This document shows positions 26,032 through 36,113 of a stretch of DNA of 64,000 bases, piece by piece (position 1 is the first letter of the stretch; the number at the start of each line of letters is the position of its first letter). The notes below the pieces were generated by a model that was not told where the DNA came from, searched no databases, and saw nothing but the letters and a program-made list of their open reading frames with translations. The position numbers and the translations under genes are program-made. Source of the stretch: Pseudogulbenkiania ferrooxidans 2002 (GTDB lineage: Bacteria; Pseudomonadota; Gammaproteobacteria; Burkholderiales; Chromobacteriaceae). The DNA lies in assembly GCF_000174355.1 (NCBI RefSeq), contig NZ_ACIS01000002.1:62001-126000 (forward strand), read 5' to 3'.

Positions 26032-26121
26032 GTATCCCAACTGGCGAATAGTTACTCCGATGCGTTTGCCAAGTTGGATGTAAAGCTGAACCGCGCGGAT
26101 GCGGTCTTCGTACGAGTACAT
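26032..26121 (-). pseudogene. N-terminal remnant of an IS3-family OrfA
   Basis: MYSYEDRIRAVQLYIQLGK then RIGVTIRQLGY matches the start of IS3-group OrfA helix-turn-helix proteins. The frame then runs into unrelated sequence. About 30 codons remain; no orfB or clear ends nearby. Confidence 0.65.
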
Positions 26122-26231
26122 GAACCACCTCCCAGTAGTCCAAGTTTTTGTCCGCACCTCCAAATGGTCAATTTTCAACGCGCGCCAACACAAAATTTCT
26201 GCCGCCCCCCTAGTCGATTCGGAGCGGTTCA

Positions 26232-27149
26232 CTACCAGTTTGAGCTTGCTTGGTTCGGGCTATCGGCATGTTGGCTCAGGTAGTCCCGCAGATGCTCGAC
26301 AAAATAGGCGACCTTGGCCGATAGATTCAGCCTTTCCGGATAGACGGCGTAGATATCGGCCGACGGGGTGTCGTAATCAGCTAGAACTTGTACTAGCCGG
26401 CCGCTTCTCAGGTACTTGGCTACATCCCATTCGGCTCGCATCAGAATGCCGTGCCCCTCTAGAGCCCAGTTGAGGGCGACCTCCCCATCGTTAGTGCTTA
26501 ACTTGCCATTCACTTTGATGGTCTCAGTCAGTTTTCCCCGGCTCAAACGCCAGTTGCCATAGGCATATTCGTTTTGCCGCAGCACGATACATTGATGTTT
26601 TGTCAGATCATGAGGGTTCGATGGTATTCCGATTGCACGCAGATAGTTTGGCGAGGCAACCAACAAACGGCGATTGCCGGCAATCTTTTTTGCAATCAGG
26701 CGAGAGTCCGGTATGTCTCCGAAGCGGATGGACACGTCAATTGCGTCGTCCGGCAGACTGACTGGCCGGTCTGTAAGTAGCAACTGCACCTCCACATCTG
26801 GATAGTTCTTCGCAAATGCCGAAATGGCTGGGCCGATATAAGAGCGCCCGAAACCCAGCGGCGCATTGACCCGTAGGTGGCCTTTCGGGGCGGCTCGGCT
26901 ACTGGATACCAACTGCTCCATTTCATCGATTTCGCTAAGGATGCGCATCGCATTCTGGAAGTAGACCTCGCCTTCGCTAGTTAGGCTAATTCTGCGTGTT
27001 GTCCGGTTCAAGAGGCGTACGCCCAGTCGCTCCTCCAATTGAGCTAAGCGACGGGATACCGCAGGCGGGGTCAGATTCAATTCGCGTGCGGTCGCGGTCA
27101 GACTGCCCTGCTTGACCAGCAGACAGAAGAAGGCTAGTTCTGAGTTCAT
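26232..27149 (-). CDS. LysR-family regulator, probably of the tartrate genes
   Basis: A 305-residue LysR regulator. N-terminal winged helix: FFCLLVKQGSLTATARELNLTPPAVSRRLAQLEERLGVRLLNRTTRRISLT. The effector domain begins GHLRVNAPLGFGRSYIGPAI and resembles the DmlR/TtdR branch. It is divergent from the MFS carrier, ttdA and ttdB, the normal layout for an activator responding to tartrate or malate-like acids. An inverted GTTAAA/TTTAAC repeat lies 8-35 bp upstream of its start. The regulator-operon link is inferred from position. Confidence 0.9.
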   Translation of the reverse strand: MNSELAFFCLLVKQGSLTATARELNLTPPAVSRRLAQLEERLGVRLLNRTTRRISLTSEGEVYFQNAMRILSEIDEMEQLVSSSRAAPKGHLRVNAPLGFGRSYIGPAISAFAKNYPDVEVQLLLTDRPVSLPDDAIDVSIRFGDIPDSRLIAKKIAGNRRLLVASPNYLRAIGIPSNPHDLTKHQCIVLRQNEYAYGNWRLSRGKLTETIKVNGKLSTNDGEVALNWALEGHGILMRAEWDVAKYLRSGRLVQVLADYDTPSADIYAVYPERLNLSAKVAYFVEHLRDYLSQHADSPNQASSNW

Positions 27150-27156
27150 GGTGATT

Positions 27157-27184
27157 GTTAAATTTTTTGCAATGATATTTTAAC
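27157..27184. promoter_or_regulatory. Inverted repeat in the LysR-MFS intergenic region
   Basis: GTTAAA (27157-27162) and TTTAAC (27179-27184) flank 16 bp in an AT-rich patch just upstream of the LysR gene. It is a candidate LysR binding site or part of the regulator promoter. Confidence 0.35.
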
Positions 27185-27359
27185 TTTACATCGATTCATC
27201 TCTTTTGGAAAAGCTCTACTCTCCACTTCAAGTTGCACCAGGCGGGGCGCCGCTCGATTCGAGACATCGGATCGAGGACTGTCAATCAAGCCGCACAAGA
27301 CGGTAGAGAGTTCGTTGTCATTGGCAACGGTGAGTTAACAAAGAAAGAGGAGACGTTCC

Positions 27360-28661
27360 ATGGAGATGGATATTGAAAAGCGCACTTTGCGGCGCATCAG
27401 CTGGCGCATTGTGCCCTTCATCATGTTGTTGTATTTCATCGCCTACATTGACCGGGTAAATATTGGCTTTGCCGCGCTGACCATGAAGGAAGATTTAGGC
27501 TTCACCGCCTCGATCCTCGGCTTCGGTGCCGGCATCTTCTTCTGGGGCTACTTCCTGTTTGAGGTGCCCTCCAACATCGTCCTGCACAAGGTCGGGGCGC
27601 GGTTGTGGATCGCCCGCGTCATGGTCACGTGGGGCATCATTTCCGGGGCGATGGCCTTCGTCGAGGGGCCGACCAGTTTTTACGTGATCCGTTTCCTGCT
27701 GGGTGCTGCAGAAGCGGGCTTCTTCCCCGGCATCATCCTGTACCTCAGCTACTGGTTCCCGGCGCGCCACCGTGCCGGCGTGACGGCCTTGTTCATGGCC
27801 GCGGCACCGATCTCGACTGCACTGGGCTCGCCGATTTCCGCGGCGTTGTTGGAGATGCACGGCGTCATGGGTCTGGCTGGCTGGCAGTGGCTCTTCATCA
27901 TCGAAGCGGTACCGGCATTCATCCTCGGCGTGGCCGTGTTCTTCTTCATGACCGACAAGCCCGAGCAGGCGAAATGGCTGAAGGAGGATGAGCGTACGTG
28001 GCTGATCCAAACCATGGCCGAAGAAAATTCCCGCAAGGCCGCCGACGCGAAGCACGGCATCCTCAGCGGCCTGGCCAATCCCCGCGTGCTGGCACTGGCG
28101 ATGATCTATTTCGGTACCTCGGCCGGTCTGTACACCCTCGGTATCTGGGCGCCGCAGATCATCAAGCAGCTGGGCGTGTCGTCGATGACCGTGGGCTTCC
28201 TGAACGCGATTCCGCCGATTATCTCTGTCATCGCCATGGTCTGGTGGTCCCGCCATTCGGATCGTACCGGTGAGCGCACCTGGCACGTCATCCTGGCGTG
28301 TCTGGCTGCGGCGGTGGGGCTGGTGGTTGCCGCAGGCTCCAACAGCATCATCGGCCTGATTGCCGCCCTGACCCTGGTCAACATCGGAATCAGCTGTGCC
28401 AAGCCGCCACTTTGGAGTATGCCGACCGCCTTCCTGTCCGGCGCCGCTGCCGCGACCGGCATCGCCACCATCAACTCGATCGGCAACCTCGGCGGCTTTG
28501 TTGGCCCGGCAATGATTGGCTGGACCAAGGATCAGACTGGCAGCTTCGCCGGCGGCTTGTACTTCGTCTCCGGTTTGCTGGTGCTCTCCGCCGTTCTGAC
28601 CCTGGTGCTGGCGCGCTCGGCGAAGCCGGTGACGGTGACGGCCAACGCCACAGCCCGATGA
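27360..28661 (+). CDS. MFS transporter, ACS family (tartrate/organic-anion type)
   Basis: A 433-residue, 12-helix major facilitator with the anion:cation symporter pattern: RRISWRIVPFIMLLYFIAYIDRVNIGFA at the N-terminus, then FFWGYFLFEVPSNIVLHKVGARLWIARVMVTWG and FLLGAAEAGFFPGIILYLSYWFP. It probably imports L-tartrate or a related dicarboxylate with protons. It is first in the plus-strand operon with ttdA and ttdB (50-bp gap to ttdA). No lesion seen. Confidence 0.9.
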   Translation: MEMDIEKRTLRRISWRIVPFIMLLYFIAYIDRVNIGFAALTMKEDLGFTASILGFGAGIFFWGYFLFEVPSNIVLHKVGARLWIARVMVTWGIISGAMAFVEGPTSFYVIRFLLGAAEAGFFPGIILYLSYWFPARHRAGVTALFMAAAPISTALGSPISAALLEMHGVMGLAGWQWLFIIEAVPAFILGVAVFFFMTDKPEQAKWLKEDERTWLIQTMAEENSRKAADAKHGILSGLANPRVLALAMIYFGTSAGLYTLGIWAPQIIKQLGVSSMTVGFLNAIPPIISVIAMVWWSRHSDRTGERTWHVILACLAAAVGLVVAAGSNSIIGLIAALTLVNIGISCAKPPLWSMPTAFLSGAAAATGIATINSIGNLGGFVGPAMIGWTKDQTGSFAGGLYFVSGLLVLSAVLTLVLARSAKPVTVTANATAR

Positions 28662-28710
28662 CCAAGTAGTACCCATCCCACCACCAAATGTATTTGTAAA
28701 GGAGTACCCA

Positions 28711-29594
28711 ATGGACAAGGAAGCTGCAGTCCAGTCCCTGACGGACGTGATGGCCAAGTTCACGGCCTACATTGGCAAGCGCCTGCCCAAGGACGTCAAG
28801 GCAAAGCTGGCCGACCTGCGTACGATGGAAACCAACCCGCTGGCCAAGTCGATCTACGACTCCATGGCCGGCAACCAGGAAGCAGCAGACAGGCTGAATC
28901 GCCCCAGCTGCCAGGACACCGGCGTCATCCAGTACTTCGTCGAGGCCGGCGCCAACTTCCCGCTGCTCGGCGAACTGGAGGAAATCCTTCAGGAAGCGAC
29001 TGCTGAAGCCACCCGCATCGGTCCGCTGCGCCACAACGCCGTCGAAACTTTCGACGAAAAGAACACCGGCACTAACACCGGTACCAACATTCCCTGGCTG
29101 GACTGGCGAATCGTCCCGGAGCTCGATAGCTGTACCATCGACGTCTACATGGCTGGCGGCGGTTGCACCTTGCCGGGCGCGGCGGCCAGGGCTACGAGGG
29201 CGTCGCGGAATTCGTTATGGACGTCATCACCGAGCGTGGAGTCAATGCCTGTCCGCCGCTGCTGGTCGGCGTCGGCGTCTCCACTTCGGTCGAGACGGCT
29301 GCGCGCCTGTCCAAGCTGGCGATCATGCGCCCGGTCGACTCCAAGAGTTCGAATCCCCGTGCAGCATTGATGGAAGAGTTGCTTGAGCAGGGCCTGAACG
29401 AAGTCGGCATCGGTCCGCAAGGCCTGACCGGCAACAACAGTGTGATGGGCGTGAACATCGAATCGTCTGCCCGTCACCCCTCCACCATCGGTGTCGCCGT
29501 CAACACCGGCTGCTGGGCGCATCGCCGCGGCAAGATCCGAATTAACGCCGACCTATCCTATGAAATCCTTTCCCACGAAGGAGTGGTGCTGTGA
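28711..29594 (+). pseudogene. ttdA: L(+)-tartrate dehydratase alpha subunit with a frameshift
   Basis: Iron-sulfur lyase subunit converting L-tartrate to oxaloacetate with TtdB. The first frame gives LNRPSCQDTG (cluster Cys), PLRHNAVETFDEKNTGTNTG and [12 protein letters not shown] (second Cys), and then goes out of frame near 29180. The next frame resumes [53 protein letters not shown] (third Cys) to the stop. The net change is -1. One missing base in the GC-rich CCGGGCGCGGCGG stretch would rejoin it; the E. coli protein also has about seven more residues here, so a slightly larger deletion is possible. AAAGGAG precedes ATG 28711. Unless this is a sequencing error the dehydratase is inactive. 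Confidence 0.88.
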
Positions 29595-30199
29595 AAAAGA
29601 TTCTGACGACCCCCATTAAGGACGAAGATCTGGAAAGCCTCAACGTCGGCGACGTTGTCTATCTCACCGGGCGCCTGGTGACCTGCCGCGACGTGGCGCA
29701 CCGCCGCCTGATCGAACAGGGTCGCGAACTGCCGGTCGATCTCGAAGGCGGCGCGATCTTCCACGCCGGCCCGATCGTGCGCAAGAAGGAGGACGGCACT
29801 TTCGAGATGGTTTCCATCGGCCCGACCACCAGCATGCGCATGGAGAAATTCGAGCGCGAGTTCATCAAGCAGACCGGCGTCAAGCTGATCGTCGGTAAGG
29901 GCGGCATGGGGCCAGAAACGGCTGCGGGCTGCCAGGAGAACAAGGCGGTCCATGCCATTTTCCCGGGCGGCTGTGCCGTGCTGGCGGCCACGCAAGTGGA
30001 AGAGATCGAAGGCGCCGAGTGGCAGGATCTGGGCATGCCGGAGACCCTCTGGATCAACCGGGTCAGGGAATTCGGGCCGCTGATCATCTCGATCGACACC
30101 AAGGGCAACAACCTGATCCAGCAGAACAAGGCCGAGTTCCAAGCGAAGAAAAAGCCGATCCTCGAGCGGATCAGCAAGCAACTTAGCTTTATTAAGTAA
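29591..30199 (+). CDS. ttdB: L(+)-tartrate dehydratase beta subunit
   Basis: A 202-residue class I fumarase C-terminal-type subunit: [59 protein letters not shown] and [17 protein letters not shown]. It completes the active site with the alpha subunit. The GTG start overlaps the ttdA stop (GTGA). The gene itself is intact although ttdA is not. Confidence 0.93.
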   Translation: MKKILTTPIKDEDLESLNVGDVVYLTGRLVTCRDVAHRRLIEQGRELPVDLEGGAIFHAGPIVRKKEDGTFEMVSIGPTTSMRMEKFEREFIKQTGVKLIVGKGGMGPETAAGCQENKAVHAIFPGGCAVLAATQVEEIEGAEWQDLGMPETLWINRVREFGPLIISIDTKGNNLIQQNKAEFQAKKKPILERISKQLSFIK

Positions 30200-30220
30200 C
30201 CAGCTTTTCCGGCGCCATCG

Positions 30221-30252
30221 GCGGCGCGACGGGTCATCCACCCGCGCGCCGC
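30221..30252 (+). terminator. Strong hairpin after ttdB
   Basis: GCGGCGCG pairs with CGCGCCGC, with inner GGGT/ACCC pairing. It lies 22 nt after the ttdB stop. No T-run follows, so termination or RNA stabilisation is uncertain. Confidence 0.5.
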
Positions 30253-30469
30253 ATCCTCTGAATCACTTCATGTTGCTGGGCACGTACCGTGTACATCTAC
30301 ATTCCCTACGTCAATTTCGATCCGGGTGTCAAACAATCGGCAGACCTGATTTCGAAATCTGTTCGAAGGTGGCGACTGAGAAACGATCAAATTGGGTACT
30401 AACCCTGCAGGTAATCGGGCCACAGGCAAGCCCCAGAATTCTTTTCACAAAAATCTTGAGTGAGACAGG

Positions 30470-32098
30470 ATGCGCTTTAAGTTCAATTTGACTGTGGGCC
30501 AGCGTCTGGGAGTTGGTTTTGCCTTGGTGCTGAGTCTCTTGATAACTATTACCGCGCTGGGTGTATGGCGCTTACATGAGGTTGCACTGGCCACCCAAGG
30601 AATGGTGCAGGTCCCGATAGCCAAAGAGCGCCTAGTAAGCGATTGGTACACTAATATCGTCGCCGGGGTCCGTCGTAGCACGGCAGTTGCTATCAGCAAG
30701 GATGAAAGCCTTGCTCAGTTCTTCGCCGAAGATCAGAAGTACTCAACCCAACAAAATAATATTCTGCAAAAGCAGATAGAAGCTTTGTTGTATTTGAAAG
30801 AAGAACAAGCTTTATTTGCAGAAATTAGGCAGAAACGACAACGTTTTCTTCAAGCTCGAGACAGCATGACCAATGCCAAGAAGGCGGGTCGGGGTGAGCT
30901 GGCTGAACAGTTATTTCACAGTCAATTCCTTCCGGCTTCAAAGAGCTATCTCGAGAAAATGCAGGCGTTTCTCAGGCTACAGCGGCGTGAGGTCGACTCC
31001 CATGCTCGCTATGTCGATGGAGTCTACCGTGAGAGTCGCATCTGGATGCTGATTCTTGGGGTAGGTGCAGTGTTGCTGGGCATCATTGCTGCTTGGGCCA
31101 TCGCTAGGAGCATCACACGCCCCTTGAGGCAGGCCATTGAAGTGGCTTACCAAGTGGCTGCTGGTGATCTGACGGTCAAGTTCAAGACATGCGCCTCCGA
31201 TGAAACAGGTAATTTGCTGAGGGCCTTGGGCGAGATGTCTGACGGACTCGCCAAGGCAGTCAAGAGGGTGCGGGTTCAAGCGGAGGAGGCTGCCAATATG
31301 ACAGCCCAGATAGCTAGCGCATCGAAACAAATTGCACAACGTTCGCAAACACAAAGCACTACGGCAGCATCTACGGCGGTAGCTGTGGAACAGATATCTA
31401 CCGGGATTGCCTCGATCAGCCAACGTGCCAATCAATTGCTGGAACTGACGCAGGCCGGCCATGCTCAGGTGCAGGAGGGCAATCGGGCGATGAGTCTGAT
31501 GGAGGGGGAAATCCGCAATACTGAGCAATCCGTTGAGGATATCGCCATTTCGGTTCACAAGTTTGTCGCCAGTGTCCGGTCCATCACAGATATGACCGGA
31601 CAGGTCAAATCAATAGCCGAACAGACCAACTTGTTGGCACTTAATGCGGCCATCGAAGCCGCGCGTGCGGGCGAGGCTGGCCGTGGCTTTGCGGTGGTTG
31701 CCGATGAAGTAAGAAAGCTAGCTGAGGAGTCGGCTAGCTCCGCCTGCCGTATTGATGAAATTACCGCCACCCTTAATCGCCAATCGACCACTGTCGAGAC
31801 ATTCCTCAAAAGTGGTCAGCATGCTCTTCATGCCAGTCGGCAGTATTTGGATTCGGTGATCTGCGTTCTGTCTGCTTCTGGCGAATCGGTTGAGCAAACC
31901 AGTCAAGAAGTGATGGTGATGGCCACATCGGTGCAGGGTCAGGCAGAAGCGAGTCAGGATATCGCGCTGAATGTCGAGCAGATTGCCCAGATGGCGGATG
32001 ACAATCATCGGGCGATTCAATCGAGTGAGGAATTGGCCTGTCAGATGAAACTGCTGTCTGATCGGCTTCATGAATCAGTTGAGCTATTCAAAGTGTAA
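30470..32098 (+). CDS. Methyl-accepting chemotaxis protein
   Basis: A 542-residue inner-membrane chemoreceptor. It has TM1 near residues 12-32, a periplasmic four-helix-bundle-type ligand domain, TM2 near 186-206, HAMP ([25 protein letters not shown]), and the signalling domain with hairpin tip [38 protein letters not shown]. No C-terminal NWETF-like pentapeptide is seen. It stands alone after the tartrate genes and may sense an organic acid, but no ligand can be assigned. Its base composition is lower in GC than the preceding ttd genes. Confidence 0.93.
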   Translation: MRFKFNLTVGQRLGVGFALVLSLLITITALGVWRLHEVALATQGMVQVPIAKERLVSDWYTNIVAGVRRSTAVAISKDESLAQFFAEDQKYSTQQNNILQKQIEALLYLKEEQALFAEIRQKRQRFLQARDSMTNAKKAGRGELAEQLFHSQFLPASKSYLEKMQAFLRLQRREVDSHARYVDGVYRESRIWMLILGVGAVLLGIIAAWAIARSITRPLRQAIEVAYQVAAGDLTVKFKTCASDETGNLLRALGEMSDGLAKAVKRVRVQAEEAANMTAQIASASKQIAQRSQTQSTTAASTAVAVEQISTGIASISQRANQLLELTQAGHAQVQEGNRAMSLMEGEIRNTEQSVEDIAISVHKFVASVRSITDMTGQVKSIAEQTNLLALNAAIEAARAGEAGRGFAVVADEVRKLAEESASSACRIDEITATLNRQSTTVETFLKSGQHALHASRQYLDSVICVLSASGESVEQTSQEVMVMATSVQGQAEASQDIALNVEQIAQMADDNHRAIQSSEELACQMKLLSDRLHESVELFKV

Positions 32099-32345
32099 TT
32101 TCAATAATGAATTTTTGGAAAGCCACACCAAGATCCTTCATTATTATGAGGAAGTCATTGGCTGTTGTGGAAATACATCTCGACTCACTCCAGCCGATAA
32201 ATTTCTTTACAAACGGATAGGGTTTATTTTACCAGGACTATGGGTGAAATATAGAGATTGCCTAGCCTGATAAATAAGCCATTCCATACCGAATAATGCT
32301 GCCGTTTTAGAGCACCTTGCCTCTATGTCTTTAGGAGTTTAAAAC

Positions 32346-33194
32346 GTGAAATTGATCAGTTTTATTGAAAGAAAAGACAATCGGAAAAGTTATGGTTTAT
32401 TCACTGATCGTGGGGTCGTGGATATCGGCCAATATTTGGCAAAAGATTATGCCGACCTGAAAGCGATACTTGCATTCGGGATGACCTCCATTTTGAAGGA
32501 GTTTGAAAGTTATCCTGCCGACTATCAATCAAATGAAGTAACCTATCTTCCCGTTATTGAGCTGCCAAACAAAATTTTCGGTGTCGGTATGAATTACCAA
32601 GAAAAACGACTGGAATTCAATGAAAGCAATTCCGCGCCTACTTTATTCATCCGGTTTCCCGATTCGCAAACGGGGCATGAGGACATTATACTCAAGCCTG
32701 CTCAGTCCAATGAGCTGGATTACGAAGGCGAGCTGGCGATTGTAATCGGTAAGGCAGGGAAAAATATTGCCCGTCAAGAGGCTATGAGCCATGTTGCAGG
32801 CTATAGTTGCTATATGGATGGCAGTGTACGCGACTGGCAGCACAGCTGGTTTACCGCAGGGAAAAACTGGCCACGCACTGGTGCCTTCGGCCCCTGGCTC
32901 GTCACCGCCGATGAAATTACTGATCCCCATAATCTCACCATTGAAACCTATCTAAACGGATGCAAGGTGCAGAGCGACCGGACTAGTAGCATGATTCACC
33001 AAATCCCCAACCTCATTGAGTACATCAGTACCTTCAGTGCCCTATCTCCAGGAGATGTCATCCTAACCGGCTCTCCTGGTGGTGTTGGCAAAAAACGGAT
33101 CCCACCGTTGTTTCTCAAGGAAGGAGACACCATTGAGGTCTGTATCGAGCGAATCGGGACATTGCGCAATACAGTTCAATTGGCGTCAGTCTAA
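32346..33194 (+). CDS. Fumarylacetoacetate hydrolase (FAH) family protein
   Basis: A 282-residue protein of the FAH superfamily, metal-dependent enzymes that hydrolyse or decarboxylate 2-oxo/4-oxo acids. Visible: IFGVGMNYQEKRLEF, the metal-binding glutamates in LDYEGELAIVIGKAG, YSCYMDGSVRDWQ and GDVILTGSPGGVG. The usual catalytic segment FTxGKNFDxTAPxGP appears as FTAGKNWPRTGAFGP. The start is GTG 32346 with TAGGAG upstream. The coding region is AT-rich compared with most of the window, suggesting transfer. The reaction is unknown. Confidence 0.88.
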   Translation: MKLISFIERKDNRKSYGLFTDRGVVDIGQYLAKDYADLKAILAFGMTSILKEFESYPADYQSNEVTYLPVIELPNKIFGVGMNYQEKRLEFNESNSAPTLFIRFPDSQTGHEDIILKPAQSNELDYEGELAIVIGKAGKNIARQEAMSHVAGYSCYMDGSVRDWQHSWFTAGKNWPRTGAFGPWLVTADEITDPHNLTIETYLNGCKVQSDRTSSMIHQIPNLIEYISTFSALSPGDVILTGSPGGVGKKRIPPLFLKEGDTIEVCIERIGTLRNTVQLASV

Positions 33195-33270
33195 TTTTTT
33201 ATCGGGACGCAGAGTTTCATGCTCCTCAGTGTGAATTAATATAGGAAATTCATTTTTGAATCCATAGCTT

Positions 33271-33300
33271 GCCAGCCTTGGTTTAAGGCTGGCTTTTTTT
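33271..33300 (+). terminator. Intrinsic terminator after the FAH gene
   Basis: GCCAGCCTT and AAGGCTGGC form a perfect 9-bp stem with a 5-nt loop, followed by seven T. Confidence 0.92.
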
Positions 33301-33417
33301 CATAAAACATGCACGACAATACAACTGAACCGCCCCGACTTTCGTGGAGGCCGGTTAGGAAGGTGAACATTCCGCCATCCCCCGCTTCGGCAAACGTTGT
33401 CTTGCTGGAGAGTCATC

Positions 33418-33654
33418 ATGTCCACCCATCCATCCGCTGCTGAGCTGGCGATCGTCCATCCAGATGCTGCCGGTATCGACATCGGCGCCCAATTTCACGT
33501 TGTCGCGGTATCGCCTGAGCGTGACGACCAACCGGTACGCTCCTTCCGCAGTTTTACGCAGGACCTGCATGCTCTGGCTGCCTGGCTCAAGGCGTTGGGT
33601 ATCACTTCAGTGGCAATGGAGTCGACCGGGGTGCACTGGATCCCGCCTCACTGA
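33418..33654 (+). pseudogene. N-terminal remnant of an IS110-family transposase
   Basis: A 78-codon frame, MSTHPSAAELAIVHPDAAGIDIGAQFHVVAV (first acidic residue of the DEDD site) and ALGITSVAMESTGVHWIP (second). It ends abruptly, two codons after the point where family members continue WIPLYE. GGAGAG precedes the ATG. The rest of the transposase, including its C-terminal serine region, is missing, so this is a truncated relic. Confidence 0.88.
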
Positions 33655-34009
33655 AAGTTAGTCAGACACGGGCATGCCCGAAATTCTGTGAATACCGGCC
33701 GTTACTCTCCACCATGCTGAGAGACCGCTTCGGCCGTGTTGTATGCGTAACCTCCCTGGCAGGTTTCCGAGTGAAGCAGTCTTCTGAATGGTTGCACGGC
33801 CTATCTCTAATTTGTCATCTAACTAAAGCTGACTATCCACGAAGAGCGGGCAGACCAGACCAAATCGCCCGGAGTCCACATTCAACCCCATTTAGGGTTG
33901 AGAAAACCGAGCCTTGTGCTGTGTGTTCATATATCGTGAACCCCAGCTTTGCCAATAGCAAACGAGGTCCGTGAAGCATCGCGCCATAATAGCCGCATAA
34001 GGAGCTTGA
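33655..34009. other. Intergenic, IS-flanking debris
   Basis: No gene is recognised; an 86-codon frame (33714-33974) has no supporting features. This stretch separates the truncated IS110 gene from the EamA transporter. Confidence 0.5.
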
Positions 34010-34939
34010 ATGGACGGTATCGAATCGTTGGCGCGGCTTGAATGGCGCCACGCGTATGCAAAAAATAAGGGGATGATTCTGGCGGCGCTGGCGGCCATCG
34101 GGTTTTCCGCTAAGGCCATCTTCGTCAAGATGGGTTATCGCTACGGCGCCAGTGCCGAAGCCTTACTGGTGCTGCGCATGGCATTTGCCTTACCGTTTTT
34201 CCTGCTGTTGGCTCTGCAAAGTACACAGGCAGACGTGGACCAGTTGACCTGGCGCGACTGGCGGCAACTGGTAGTGCTAGGGTTACTCGGCTATTACTTG
34301 TCCAGCTGGTTGGACTTCGTCGGACTGCGCTTCGTCTCGGCGGCGCTTGAGCGGCTGACATTGTATCTCTACCCGACGCTGGTACTGTTCATCTCGGTAC
34401 TGTGGCTGGGTAAGCGCTACCCAGCCAAGGTTTGGTGGGGAGTCGTGCTCGCTTATCTCGGCGTCGTACTGGCCTTCGTGCAAGACTTGCGCGATGCTGA
34501 ACTTATACACCAAGCCCTGTTTGGCCTGTCTTGGGTTCTCGCCAGCGCGGTGAGCTTTGCATTATATTTGGTTGGCTCTGGCGAGGCGATTGCCCGTTTC
34601 GGAGCCACCCGTTTCACGGCGCTGGCCACGCTGGTAGCCTGTATCGCCGTCTTCATCCATTTTGCCGTGACGATGCCCTTGGCCGCGTTGCAGCTACCCG
34701 CCCCGGTGTACCTGATCGGGCTCGCCATGGGGGTGTTCAGCACTGCCTTGCCTTTGTTGTGTATGAATATGGCAATTCGCCAGTTGGGCGCGGGCAAGGC
34801 CGCCTCTGTCGGTACCTTGGGTCCCGTCCTGACCATGGCTCTGGGCTGGCTGGTACTCGGCGAGAACCTGAGCGTGTTGCAGATAGTTGGAGCGGGGCTA
34901 GTGATCAGTGGAGTGGGGTTGGTCAGCAGTAGCAAATGA
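34010..34939 (+). CDS. EamA/DMT superfamily transporter
   Basis: A 309-residue, ten-helix drug/metabolite transporter with two EamA repeats (GMILAALAAIGFSAKAIFVKMGY... and ALFGLSWVLASAVSFALYLVGSGEAI...). Conserved SAALERLTLYLYPTLVLFISVLWLGKR in repeat 1 and GTLGPVLTMALGWLVLGENLSVLQIVGAGLVISGV in repeat 2. It is likely an exporter of an amino acid or metabolite. AAGGAG is 5 nt before ATG 34010. Confidence 0.9.
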   Translation: MDGIESLARLEWRHAYAKNKGMILAALAAIGFSAKAIFVKMGYRYGASAEALLVLRMAFALPFFLLLALQSTQADVDQLTWRDWRQLVVLGLLGYYLSSWLDFVGLRFVSAALERLTLYLYPTLVLFISVLWLGKRYPAKVWWGVVLAYLGVVLAFVQDLRDAELIHQALFGLSWVLASAVSFALYLVGSGEAIARFGATRFTALATLVACIAVFIHFAVTMPLAALQLPAPVYLIGLAMGVFSTALPLLCMNMAIRQLGAGKAASVGTLGPVLTMALGWLVLGENLSVLQIVGAGLVISGVGLVSSSK

Positions 34940-34980
34940 GACTTGTCCGCCAAAACCGAAGCTGAATGACCAAACACAAA

Positions 34981-35009
34981 GCCCTCGTTTTCGAGGGCTC
35001 TTTCTTTTG
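34981..35009 (+). terminator. Intrinsic terminator after the EamA gene
   Basis: GCCCTCG, TTTT loop, CGAGGGC, then TCTTTCTTTT. It sits between convergent genes; the reverse strand has only a weak T-rich tail. Confidence 0.88.
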
Positions 35010-35013
35010 TTCA

Positions 35014-35832
35014 TTAACCCCTGCTAGCACGCGCCTGGAACGAGGCAATCCTTTCCCACATCACAACAGGATTCGAGTACATAGGGAAATGGCCACAGGA
35101 GGGAATTTCCGCCAGTTGTACGCCATGACTCTGGATATGGCCCAGATAGGAGAGCGATGTATTCTGATCGCCGTACATGAACATTTTGGGGCAGGGGAGC
35201 TCAAGGAATTTGCCCATCAGATCGCCGTTGTCGGATAGTTCCACCATGGATTGGAAGATGCCACTTACGGCACCGGCGCGCACCTTGTGCTGCAGGCTGG
35301 CCGCATACAGTGCGCTGGCATAGGCAGGGGCATGACGTGTACGTTCGATGAAGTCATTAAAGAAGCGCTCGGCATTTGCTTGCGGATAATCGACGATCTG
35401 TCGGCTGAGGAAGCAGTCCTCGGGGGCAATATTGCCTTCGATATCGACAAAGCTGAGTACTCTGTTTTGTTGGTGATGTGCGAGCATCAAGGCTGTCAGC
35501 CCCCCCATGGAGTGGCCAACCAGATGAAAGCGGCCGATGTCTAGACGATCAAGTACTTCCAGCGCCGTCTCTAGCAGAAAAGGGATAGAAATTTTCGATA
35601 GGTCTGCACAGTAGGTCTCTCCACAGCCTGGTGCATCGTAGGCGACAAAAGGGTGCCCCGCAAAAGCGGCGTGGCGCACGATGTCGGCGTAGTCTTCCTT
35701 GGTGGATCCGAAACCGTGTAGGAATACGATGGGCTCCCGTCCACCGCTTCGATGAATGGCGGCGACGTTGACATCGACTCCTCCCACGTTGAGCGCGAGC
35801 TGCTCTTTGATGAACTCTTTTTGTGTAGACAC
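35014..35832 (-). CDS. Alpha/beta hydrolase
   Basis: A 272-residue single-domain alpha/beta hydrolase. It has the oxyanion motif FLHGFGSTKEDY, the nucleophile elbow LVGHSMGGLTAL (Ser near residue 112), and the C-terminal catalytic His in SCGHFPMYSNP. No signal peptide is present, so it is cytosolic. The substrate cannot be predicted. It is convergent with the EamA gene and transcribed alone. Confidence 0.88.
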   Translation of the reverse strand: MSTQKEFIKEQLALNVGGVDVNVAAIHRSGGREPIVFLHGFGSTKEDYADIVRHAAFAGHPFVAYDAPGCGETYCADLSKISIPFLLETALEVLDRLDIGRFHLVGHSMGGLTALMLAHHQQNRVLSFVDIEGNIAPEDCFLSRQIVDYPQANAERFFNDFIERTRHAPAYASALYAASLQHKVRAGAVSGIFQSMVELSDNGDLMGKFLELPCPKMFMYGDQNTSLSYLGHIQSHGVQLAEIPSCGHFPMYSNPVVMWERIASFQARASRG

Positions 35833-36113
35833 GTGCGTTACTCCTCAAACTGCATTTAAGAACGACCAGAGGCTGGCGTTTGCCTCAACTCTCCGGTGAT
35901 ACGGTCTTGCTGTAAATTCCTAATACTGGAAAGGTTTCATACTGAAAACCTATCGAGCTTTCCGACCTCCAGACATCACTCGGTATTGCGGGCATTGTGG
36001 TACTGCACTGAGAAGGCCCCAACCGCAGCATCGTCTCAATATGCGGTAGCATTTGGTCGTTGTGTGTAAGGGCCCAAACGGCGATCGCGTCGGTCAGGAG
36101 GCGTGAGGCGGCA

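Noticed and set aside
32070-32270. 66-codon ORF after the chemoreceptor
   Set aside because: It begins inside the chemoreceptor gene, has no ribosome binding site, and shows no recognised domain; AT-rich intergenic sequence is a simpler explanation.
33714-33974. 86-codon ORF after the IS110 relic
   Set aside because: No family features and no ribosome binding site; it lies in debris between relic and transporter.
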